Source of the DNA: JAODBQ01 sp038213195
GTDB taxonomy: Bacteria > Actinomycetota > Acidimicrobiia > Acidimicrobiales > Ilumatobacteraceae
Length of the DNA stretch: 10,573 bases
NCBI GenBank assembly: GCA_038213195.1
Contig: JBBQTN010000186.1
Coordinates: 1-10,573 of the forward strand
Direction of reading: 5' to 3'
The notes below the pieces were generated by a model. That model made no database searches. It had not been told where the DNA came from and saw only the letters and a program-made list of their open reading frames with translations. The first letter of the stretch is position 1; the number at the start of each line of letters is the position of its first letter. The translations under genes were made by a program, and so were the position numbers. Shown one piece after another: positions 1 through 5,312 of the stretch.

Positions 1-26
1 GATCGCATGACTAGGCCCAGTTCCAT
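1..26 (-). CDS. Start of a leftward gene, cut by the window edge
   Basis: Only eight complete codons are visible, reading MELGLVMR from an ATG at 26 down to the window edge. The start is supported by a purine-rich Shine-Dalgarno sequence (GAAAGAGG on the minus strand) 4 bases upstream and by a plausible promoter at 74-101. N-termini of this kind occur in luciferase-like flavin monooxygenases and in acyl-CoA dehydrogenases, among others, but eight residues cannot decide a family. It is divergent from the tetR gene, so it may belong to the same regulon. Whether it is a gene at all depends on sequence outside the window. Confidence 0.4.
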
Positions 27-42
27 CGGTCCTCTTTCCCAG

Positions 43-65
43 ACGAGCGACCTGCCGGCGCTCGT
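43..65. promoter_or_regulatory. 7-bp inverted repeat in the leader of the edge gene, possible operator
   Basis: ACGAGCG (43-49) and CGCTCGT (59-65) are perfect inverted arms separated by 9 bases. The repeat lies just downstream of the predicted transcription start of the leftward gene. It could be an operator bound by a dimer or a leader hairpin. Its sequence is unlike the TTCCGACCGGT sites at 5013 and 5128. Confidence 0.25.
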
Positions 66-73
66 GCACTGTC

Positions 74-101
74 TTTATCACCCAGTCCAGATCAAGGTCA
101 A
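74..101 (-). promoter_or_regulatory. Putative sigma70-type promoter of the leftward edge gene
   Basis: On the minus strand TTGACC (96-101) is followed after 16 bases by GATAAA (74-79). A shift of one base gives ATAAAG at 17 bases. The -35 matches the consensus at five of six positions and the -10 at four of six. A start of transcription near 67 would leave a leader of about 40 bases before the ATG at 26. It is a pattern match only. Confidence 0.4.
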
Positions 102-194
102 GACGCTCGGCCGGATCGGAGCGGTTTTCGCTCGACGCATCACGCGCTGTGGAAAGCCTCCCTGACACCGAGGCTCACAATATGACGTTCGCCC

Positions 195-213
195 ACCGCT
201 GCCAGTTGGCGGT
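195..213. promoter_or_regulatory. Inverted repeat just upstream of tetR, possible autoregulatory operator
   Basis: ACCGC (195-199) and GCGGT (209-213) are inverted arms around a 9-base centre and end 17 bases before the tetR ATG. TetR-family genes often repress themselves through such dimer sites. A weak -10-like CACAAT lies at 176-181, with no good -35. The match to the intergenic TTCCGACCGGT sites is limited to an ACCG core, so binding by the same protein is uncertain. Confidence 0.25.
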
Positions 214-230
214 AAGTACAATCAGCCCGT

Positions 231-904
231 ATGTCGGCGAAGCCGGGTGTCAACAAGGAACAACGGAGCACAGGAACTCGCGCGCCGGCAGGTCCACCTC
301 CGATTGGGTCTGGTCCGGGCGTGACGCCGCCGCATGATGCACGCAGCTCGATCATGGATGCGGCGGTCGACCTGTTCTACCACCAGGGCTATCAGGCGAC
401 CGGTGTGCAGGAGATCGTGGATCGTGCCGGGTACACGAAGGGAGCGCTGTACCACTATTTCAAGAGCAAGGCGGACCTGCTGCTGGAGATCCACGACGTG
501 TTCATGAGCTATGGGCTGGACCGTGGTCGAGAGATCATGGCTTCCGGGGAGCGGCGGCCGTCAAGATCGATCACGTCGTCCATGAACTTCTCCGTCAAGT
601 GGAGCTGTACCGCCCACACATGACGATCGTCTTTCAAGAAACCCGCCTGATCGATTTCAGCAAATACCCTGAAGCGAAAGCGAAGCGGGACGAGTGGGAA
701 CAGATCTTTGTCGACATCATCCAAAGCGGAGTTGACAATGGTGAGCTCAGGGATGACCTCGGATCAGCCCGGGTCATCTCCTACGGCATCACTGGCATGT
801 CAATTTGGGCGTACCACTGGCTGTCGCACACCGGCGATCTCAGTGCTGATGAGATCGGCGACGTGTATTCGTCCATCGTCCTCCGCGGTCTGATGAACAG
901 GTAG
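231..904 (+). pseudogene. TetR-family transcriptional regulator, interrupted by a frameshift
   Basis: The first frame (231-623) carries a typical TetR N-terminal DNA-binding domain at about residues 38-85. A helix-turn-helix with GVQEIVDRAGYTKGALYHYF is followed by KSKADLL. Near 545 the family-like sequence moves to the frame that ends with TAG at 902-904. From 548 that frame reads AAVKIDHVVHELLRQVELYR and continues through VFQETRLIDF to an all-helical ligand-binding C-terminus. The switch is 0 to -1, as expected if one base was lost, and a GGGG run at 546-549 is the obvious place. Restored, the protein would be about 224 residues, normal for the family. The upstream frame as it stands ends at 623 in a non-family tail. 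This is either a true lesion or a sequencing error. No strong Shine-Dalgarno precedes ATG 231, and GTG 321 in the same frame is an alternative start. It probably regulated the neighbouring catabolic genes. Confidence 0.85.
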
Positions 905-929
905 ACCTGACCGGATCGAACCCCGGCAT

Positions 930-946
930 GGGCATCTGGGATGCCC
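930..946 (+). terminator. Small hairpin just after tetR
   Basis: GGGCAT (930-935) and ATGCCC (941-946) form a 6-bp GC-rich stem with a 5-base loop, 26 bases past the tetR stop. No U-run follows, which is common in actinobacterial terminators but makes the call weak. Confidence 0.3.
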
Positions 947-964
947 CGGCTCATGCAGGTCGCC

Positions 965-998
965 CACGTACCCGCTCAGGTGGGTGAGCGGGTACGTG
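965..998. terminator. Perfect 14-bp inverted repeat between converging genes, possible bidirectional terminator
   Basis: CACGTACCCGCTCA (965-978) is followed by a GGTGGG loop (979-984) and the exact reverse complement TGAGCGGGTACGTG (985-998). It lies in the space between the tetR gene (rightward, stop at 904) and the acyl-CoA ligase gene (leftward, stop at 1414). A 14-bp GC-rich stem with a 6-base loop would be a very stable RNA hairpin on either strand. There is no U-tract, and the site is over 400 bases from the ligase stop. A protein-binding palindrome or a mobile-element remnant are other possibilities. Confidence 0.5.
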
Positions 999-1413
999 CA
1001 GCAGGGCTTCGGTGGCGGTCGAGCACCGGGATGGCCGCTGTAGCGCTCCCGGCGTCGACCATGATCGCAACGGCACTCCCAGGCGCGGGCGACTTGACGA
1101 CATCGAGCGGATGGAGTCGAGCTGAGCGCGACTCGGATGAACGAGCCGGCCAGCAGCGCGTTGTCGATCTCGGAGCACTCGCGACGGTTCTTCATCAACA
1201 CGATGATCCGATCAGCGGGGAAAGTCCCAGATCTCTCAGAACGCCGGGGCGGCAGGTCGGCCGAGCTCGTCGAAGTGGAGCGTGGAGCAGTCCGGGGAGA
1301 CCACGGCGGGGCGTGCGGCGTAGCTCCGTGGGACCGAGCGAGCAGCGCGGTGATCGTAGGTGCCACGCGGGACGTGCCGGATCGGTCGGGATGCCTGGCT
1401 GCGACACCGACCA

Positions 1414-3063
1414 CTACTTCGGCGCTTGGCTGTAGAGACGGCGGAGCTCGCGCTTCAGGATTTTGCCTTGGCTGTCGACGGGCAGCTGGTCGAGGAAGTG
1501 CACTGCCTTGGGCACCTTGTAGTTCACCAGTTGACGTTTGCAGTGATCGATCAGCTCGGACGGCTCGACCTGCTCGTGCTCGCGCAGCACCACGAACGCG
1601 GTGACCGCCTCGGACCAATAGTCGTCCGGCATGCCCACCACCGCCACCTGGTGGACGGCTGGATGGGTGTACAGCATCCGCTCGACCTCGGGCGACGACA
1701 CGTTGTACCCGCCGGTCTTGATCATGTCCTTGCGGCGGTCGAGGAAGTAGAGGTTGCCTGCTTCGTCCCGACGCATCACATCGCCCGTGTGCAGCCAGCC
1801 GTGCTTGAAGGTCTCGGCCGTGCGTTCCGGATCCTTGTAGTAGCCGAGCATCACCGCGGGAGACCGGCACAGCGCCTCGCCGGACGACGCGTCCTGGCCG
1901 TCTTCGTCGACCAACCGGAGCTCAAGCGCAGCGACCGGCTTGCCGATCCACGACGTGTCGCGGCCGGGGATGTCGTCGACGGTCCTGAACCAACCGGTCG
2001 TGCCCAGCTGGGTCAGCTCCGACTGGCCCCAATACGTGCCCCAACGCAACCCCTCCGACTTGGAGTTCCACCCGTCGATCATCCGCTGGGGCATCGTGCC
2101 GCCGTAGGTCAGCAGTCGCTCGACGGAGCTCAGGTCGGCACCGGCGAACGACGGCGATTGGGTGGCGGCGAAGAAGAAGGTCGGGGTTTGGACCATCACC
2201 GTGATCCGCTCGCTCGCGATCAGCGAGACCGCGAGCTCGACGTCCACGGTGCGCGGCATGATGATCGAGGCGCCGGCACTGAGCACGATGGTGAGGTTCC
2301 CGAGGCCGGCGATCGTGTGCAGGGGCGTGAGGAACAGCCAGCGGTCGGACGCCTGGACGATCCCTCCGGAGAGGCCACCGTCCTCGGACGGCGCTCCGAG
2401 CACCCATGCCGGCACGGTTGCGATGGCGTAGTTGCGGTGCGGGATCATCACCGCCTTCGGGAACGCTTCGGTTCCCGAGGTGTAGATGAGGAACAGCACG
2501 GATCGCTCGTCGACGGCCGAATCGGGCTCGTCGGCGGACACGCCGTCGGCGTACATCGAGCTCAACGACAGCCACTTGCCGCCGTCGAGGCCATCCATTG
2601 GACCGGACACGACGAGATGACGGATCGACAATGACTCCGACAGCGTTGCGAGCCGCTCCGCCAGCGTCGACTCGACCACGACGACCTTCGGCTCCGAGTG
2701 CTCCAGTTGGTACGAGATCTCGCTGTCGCGAAAGTTGTAGTTGATGCCGGTGGTGACCGCCCCCAGCTTTGCTGCGGCCAGATAGGTCATCCCGTAGTCG
2801 GCGGAGTTGCGGGACATGATCGCGATCACGTCCCCGAGGACAACGCCGAGATCGGCGAGCGAGTTGGCAATGCGGTTGACGCGCTCGTTGAGCTCGCGGT
2901 AAGTGAGCCGCTCGCTGCAGCTGCCTGCCTCGTCGAACGTGGCGATGGCCAGAGTGTCAGGCTGGTTCAGCGCGTGGCGGCGCAACTGGTCGCCGACGGT
3001 TGAGCGACCGGTCACCGACCGGAAGACCTCCCACTGCTCGTCGGTGACGTGGAGGGAGCTCAC
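1414..3063 (-). CDS. Acyl-CoA ligase (AMP-dependent synthetase, ANL superfamily)
   Basis: This 549-residue cytosolic enzyme should activate a carboxylic acid with ATP to an acyl-adenylate and pass it to CoA. All ANL core motifs are visible. These are the P-loop region YTSGTEAFPK (194-203), LTPLHT near 245-250, the YWGQSE adenine and Mg motif (344-349), GWLHTGD (422-428), the hinge LDRRKDMIKTGGYN (441-454), and the C-terminal GK with catalytic Lys534. The length is normal. The GTG start at 3063 overlaps the TGA of the upstream nitroreductase gene by 4 bases (GTGA), which suggests translational coupling and fixes the start. The frame stays open further upstream, but that stretch is the nitroreductase gene read in another frame. 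The substrate (fatty, aromatic or other acid) cannot be told. It is the last gene of the leftward operon. Confidence 0.93.
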   Translation of the reverse strand: MSSLHVTDEQWEVFRSVTGRSTVGDQLRRHALNQPDTLAIATFDEAGSCSERLTYRELNERVNRIANSLADLGVVLGDVIAIMSRNSADYGMTYLAAAKLGAVTTGINYNFRDSEISYQLEHSEPKVVVVESTLAERLATLSESLSIRHLVVSGPMDGLDGGKWLSLSSMYADGVSADEPDSAVDERSVLFLIYTSGTEAFPKAVMIPHRNYAIATVPAWVLGAPSEDGGLSGGIVQASDRWLFLTPLHTIAGLGNLTIVLSAGASIIMPRTVDVELAVSLIASERITVMVQTPTFFFAATQSPSFAGADLSSVERLLTYGGTMPQRMIDGWNSKSEGLRWGTYWGQSELTQLGTTGWFRTVDDIPGRDTSWIGKPVAALELRLVDEDGQDASSGEALCRSPAVMLGYYKDPERTAETFKHGWLHTGDVMRRDEAGNLYFLDRRKDMIKTGGYNVSSPEVERMLYTHPAVHQVAVVGMPDDYWSEAVTAFVVLREHEQVEPSELIDHCKRQLVNYKVPKAVHFLDQLPVDSQGKILKRELRRLYSQAPK

Positions 3064-3710
3064 CTCGCCCGCCGGCCGTACTGTTCGAGCGAGTAGAACT
3101 CCTCGACTGGCTTGCGGCTGAGCTTCTTGGGGAACCCGCGCGCCGGGTGCCCGATGGCCACGGTCGCGGCGGTGATGAACTCGTCCGGAACGCCGAGCAG
3201 CTGCTTGACCTCCGACTCCCAGTGACACAGGAGCGTCGTCAGCGCCGCCCCCAAGCCCACGTTGCGCAGCCCGAGCAGGAAGTTCTGAACAGCCGGGTAG
3301 ACCGAGCCTCCGCCGACGATCGACAAGCGACCGGTCTCGAGATCCGTGGGATGGAGACCGGACAGCTCGGCGATGACGACCGCTAGGACCGGGATCTCGT
3401 CCAGGTGCTCGGCGAACCGGTCGGCTTTCGCGAGGTACGGCGACTTCTCGAACGTGGGCTGGCCGCCGATGCCGATCGCCTCGGCTTCGGCCGCTTTGAG
3501 GTACGCCTTCCACGGCACCAGGTACCACTCCTTGAGCTGCCGCTTCGTCTCGGCGTCGCGGACGATGACGAAGTGCACCGGCTGCCGGTTCCCCCCTTGC
3601 GGGGCATAGCGGGCGGCGTCGATCGCCTGTTCGAGGAGCGAGTCCGCCACCGGCTCGTCGGTGTAGTAACGGTTGGTCCAGTTCGTAGAGACGACGTCGT
3701 AGAATTCCAT
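3060..3710 (-). CDS. Nitroreductase-family FMN-dependent oxidoreductase
   Basis: This 216-residue protein has the nitroreductase fold signature. An N-terminal flavin-binding segment contains RYYTDEPV (14-21). ARYAPQGGNRQP (33-44) follows, then a glycine-rich stretch at 133-156 (IVGGGSVYPAVQNFLLGLRN, then VGLG), and AIGHPA near 185-190. Such enzymes use FMN and NAD(P)H to reduce nitro groups, quinones or activated double bonds, and some act as dehydrogenases. The usual paired Arg of the RRSxR flavin-phosphate motif are Asn10 and Trp11 here, leaving only Arg14. I chose ATG 3710 because GGAG (3717-3720) sits 6 bases upstream and homology begins there, although the frame extends to 3752. It lies 49 bases after the dehydrogenase stop and overlaps the ligase start by 4 bases. 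The context suggests a redox step in breakdown of the acid that the ligase activates. Confidence 0.9.
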   Translation of the reverse strand: MEFYDVVSTNWTNRYYTDEPVADSLLEQAIDAARYAPQGGNRQPVHFVIVRDAETKRQLKEWYLVPWKAYLKAAEAEAIGIGGQPTFEKSPYLAKADRFAEHLDEIPVLAVVIAELSGLHPTDLETGRLSIVGGGSVYPAVQNFLLGLRNVGLGAALTTLLCHWESEVKQLLGVPDEFITAATVAIGHPARGFPKKLSRKPVEEFYSLEQYGRRAR

Positions 3711-3716
3711 CGTGTG

Positions 3717-3720
3717 CTCC
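3717..3720 (-). promoter_or_regulatory. Ribosome binding site deciding the nitroreductase start
   Basis: GGAG on the minus strand lies 6 bases before ATG 3710. The longer in-frame start at 3752 falls upstream of this site, so the site favours the shorter protein. Confidence 0.55.
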
Positions 3721-3759
3721 AGGCTGTACGTCGGGTGTTTGTGACACATCATCCGGACT

Positions 3760-4974
3760 TCAGTAGGCGAGCCGGAGCACCTCGTAGACCTCCTCGACCG
3801 ACTTGACCGGTCGCGGGTTGGTCGCCACGATCATGTCGCCCATTGCGTCGTGGGCGAGGCCCTCGAAGTCGGCCTCGGTGACCCCGACGTCGCGCAGACG
3901 GTGGGGCTGGTCCAGGTCCCTGACCAGCTGCAGCACCGCTTCACGACCGGCCAGCCGGGCCTTGTCGCGGTCCATGCCGTCGGTGTCGACACCCATGAGC
4001 TCGGCGATCCAGCGCTGCTTGTCGCCCACGTGGTCGGCGTTCCACGTCATGACCGCGTGCATCATGACGCACGACGTGATGCCGTGGGGCACATTGCAAC
4101 GCGCCCCGAGTTGGTGACCGATGCCGTGGCTCAGACCCAACGTGACGTTGGCCAGGCCGCACACCGACATCCAGGCGGCTAGGTGGGCCTCGGTGCGTGC
4201 CATCAGATCATCGGGGTTCTCCTTGCATTGACGTAGGGAGCGGGTCAGCATCTGCAGCGCGTGTGCTGCCAGTGCATCGGTGAACGGATGCGAGTTGTTC
4301 GAACAAATCGCCTCGATGCAATGGTCCACCGACCGGAGTCCGCTCGACAACCACAGCCATTGCGGGGTCGCCATCGTCAGCTCCGCGTCCAGGATGACGG
4401 CTCTGGCGGTGAGCTTCTTGTCGATGTAGAGGTCCTTGACCTGCCTGACCTCGTCGGTGATCCCAACGAAGTGGGTGCACTCGCCGCCAGAGAGCGTGGT
4501 TGAGACGGCGACCAAAGGCAGCGTGGTGCCGGAGATCGGTGGGACCTCGAACGTCGAGGGGTACTCGAACATGACCCACGCCGCCTCGAACCCGGTTGGG
4601 TCGGTGATGTCCTCGGCCAGTGCCAGCAGGACAGCCTTGCCCGTGTCGTTCGGCGTGCCTCCTCCGAATGTCACGATCGCGTCGGCGTTGATCCGGCGTG
4701 CCTGCTCTGCGGCGCGGAGCACGGATGCCGAGTGGACGTGCATCACGGTCTCGTGGAACACGTCGGCCAGCCGGCCGCCTGCGGCGTCCTTGACCTTGCC
4801 GACGAGGTCCGTATTCGTTGCCAACGTGGTCCCGGTGATAAGGAGCGCGCGCTCCACGTCGTTGGCTGCCAGCACCTCGGCAAGGTTGGCGACGGAGCCG
4901 GGCCCGTAGAACACGTCGTCCATGGGCAGCAGGGTGAACCTGCCCGACAGGTCGCGCTCTGGCGTCTGGTACAT
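3760..4974 (-). CDS. Iron-type (group III) alcohol dehydrogenase / maleylacetate reductase-like protein, copy 1
   Basis: This 404-residue protein should be an NAD(P)-dependent dehydrogenase that interconverts an alcohol and a carbonyl. The N-terminal domain (about 20-200) has FYGPGS (22-27) and the dinucleotide motif GGGTPNDTGK (104-113). The all-helical C-terminal domain has the metal and active-site stretch HGIGHQLGARCNVPHG (283-298), which matches His263, His267 and His277 of E. coli FucO. In the helix that normally reads DALTH, this protein has RSVDH (214-218), so the first metal ligand Asp is Arg. Maleylacetate reductases also depart at this spot, so strict metal dependence is open. ATG 4974 gives the full-length fold; its Shine-Dalgarno is weak (a G-run only). 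It is the first gene of the leftward operon and a paralogue of the dehydrogenase at 9290. The exact substrate is unknown. Confidence 0.92.
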   Translation of the reverse strand: MYQTPERDLSGRFTLLPMDDVFYGPGSVANLAEVLAANDVERALLITGTTLATNTDLVGKVKDAAGGRLADVFHETVMHVHSASVLRAAEQARRINADAIVTFGGGTPNDTGKAVLLALAEDITDPTGFEAAWVMFEYPSTFEVPPISGTTLPLVAVSTTLSGGECTHFVGITDEVRQVKDLYIDKKLTARAVILDAELTMATPQWLWLSSGLRSVDHCIEAICSNNSHPFTDALAAHALQMLTRSLRQCKENPDDLMARTEAHLAAWMSVCGLANVTLGLSHGIGHQLGARCNVPHGITSCVMMHAVMTWNADHVGDKQRWIAELMGVDTDGMDRDKARLAGREAVLQLVRDLDQPHRLRDVGVTEADFEGLAHDAMGDMIVATNPRPVKSVEEVYEVLRLAY

Positions 4975-5012
4975 CGAGGCCCCCGGCTCTCAACGAGGGT
5001 CGAAGCACTACG

Positions 5013-5028
5013 TTCCGACCGGTTGGTC
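5013..5028. promoter_or_regulatory. Operator-like site, left copy
   Basis: TTCCGACCGGT (5013-5023) is identical over 11 bases to 5128-5138. Here it sits in the imperfect palindrome CCGACCGGTTGG (5015-5026), which pairs at five of six positions. It begins 4 bases after the -10 of the leftward promoter. TetR-family dimers commonly bind palindromes of the general form CCGACC-GGTCGG, so this is a candidate target for the TetR protein encoded at 231-904. Confidence 0.45.
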
Positions 5029-5030
5029 TG

Positions 5031-5059
5031 ACGGTAGCACATGAGGGCGAGCGTTCCAA
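5031..5059 (-). promoter_or_regulatory. Putative promoter of the leftward operon
   Basis: On the minus strand TTGGAA (5054-5059) is separated by exactly 17 bases from TACCGT (5031-5036), with a TGTGC sequence just before the -10. Transcription would start near 5024, leaving a leader of about 50 bases before the dehydrogenase ATG. The operator-like sequence at 5013-5028 covers the expected start point, as in a repressible promoter. Confidence 0.45.
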
Positions 5060-5099
5060 GGGCGGCTCCCGTATGTCTCGCCGGCGACGAGGAAGCTGC

Positions 5100-5129
5100 T
5101 TGACGCAGCGTCCCGTCACGACGTAGATT
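5100..5129 (+). promoter_or_regulatory. Putative promoter of the rightward transporter operon
   Basis: TTGACG (5100-5105) and TAGATT (5124-5129) are separated by 18 bases. The -35 matches five of six consensus positions. The -10 is directly followed by, and overlaps by two bases, the right operator-like copy. Transcription would start near 5136, giving a leader of about 175 bases before the binding-protein ATG at 5313. A second TTGACG at 5154-5159 has no good -10. Confidence 0.45.
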
Positions 5130-5144
5130 CCGACCGGTCAGTAT
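5128..5144. promoter_or_regulatory. Operator-like site, right copy
   Basis: TTCCGACCGGT (5128-5138) repeats the left copy exactly. Here it forms CCGACCGGTCAG (5130-5141), a palindrome with one mismatched pair, centred on GACCGGTC (5132-5139). Including flanks, seven of nine base pairs match over 18 bases. It starts at the end of the rightward -10, so a bound dimer would block transcription initiation. Confidence 0.5.
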
Positions 5145-5194
5145 GTATCGGGGTTGACGCGGCTGGCCGCCGGTCGACGAGGTGCTCTGTGAGA

Positions 5195-5207
5195 CACTGA
5201 GTCAGTG
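5195..5207. promoter_or_regulatory. Perfect 13-bp palindrome in the leader of the transporter operon
   Basis: CACTGA-G-TCAGTG is a perfect inverted repeat with one central base. It lies about 60 bases downstream of the predicted rightward transcription start and 105 bases before the binding-protein ATG. Its complementary strand contains TGACTCAGTG, which recurs at 9257-9266 before the second dehydrogenase gene. It may be a binding site for a second regulator. Confidence 0.35.
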
Positions 5208-5295
5208 CGTGGGAATTCGTTGGGGGTTTCAACGCATGAAATGAAAGCCGTTCGCGCGACACGTCGAGGCATGCGCCCAGATGACCATCTACCGC

Positions 5296-5304
5296 AAGGG
5301 GGAA
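5296..5304 (+). promoter_or_regulatory. Purine-rich ribosome binding site of the binding-protein gene
   Basis: AAGGGGGAA ends 8 bases before ATG 5313. The frame is open from 5205, but only the 5313 start follows such a site and begins directly with a signal peptide. Confidence 0.5.
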
Positions 5305-5312
5305 GCAACACC

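Larger units (their letters stand above)
905..1413. other. 509-bp convergent intergenic region with no convincing gene
   Basis: Open frames exist on both strands, as expected at this GC content, but none gives a recognisable domain, a good start or family-like composition. Short minus-strand pieces look protein-like, for example a stretch around 1255-1370 in one frame and about 1130-1200 in another. They are in different frames and I cannot assign them to a family. The region may be a decayed gene or plain spacer. The only clear structures are the hairpins at 930-946 and 965-998. Confidence 0.5.

Noticed and set aside
546..550. Programmed -1 ribosomal frameshift in tetR
   Set aside because: A bare GGGG is not a good slippery heptamer, no stimulatory structure was evident, and TetR regulators are not known for this. 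A one-base loss is simpler.
1130..1380. Transposase or IS remnant in the convergent gap
   Set aside because: No DDE motif, no terminal inverted repeats and no target duplication could be seen.
1384..1412. GGTCGG...CCGACC inverted repeat just after the ligase stop as terminator
   Set aside because: The stem is only 6 bp with a 17-base loop and no U-run, too weak to list.
800..1870. Minus-strand open frame of 356 codons spanning the convergent gap
   Set aside because: It crosses the ends of both tetR and the ligase gene in the wrong frame and shows no domain. I kept only a note that part of the gap may be a decayed gene.
1360..2634. Open frame of 424 codons on the plus strand
   Set aside because: It is antisense to the acyl-CoA ligase gene, which has all ANL motifs; the plus-strand translation shows none of any family.
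3063..3747. N-terminal extension of the ligase frame to 3747 (777 residues in total)
   Set aside because: The extra part is the nitroreductase gene in another frame; ligase homology starts at GTG 3063.
3006..3812. GACCGGTC also at 3006-3013, 3329-3336 and 3805-3812
   Set aside because: These copies are inside coding sequence of the leftward operon and lack the TTCC flank shared by the two intergenic sites. They fit codon use in a GC-rich genome.
5205..5312. Upstream start of the binding-protein frame at 5205
   Set aside because: It would put 36 charged residues before the signal peptide, and it overlaps the 13-bp palindrome. ATG 5313 has the ribosome site.
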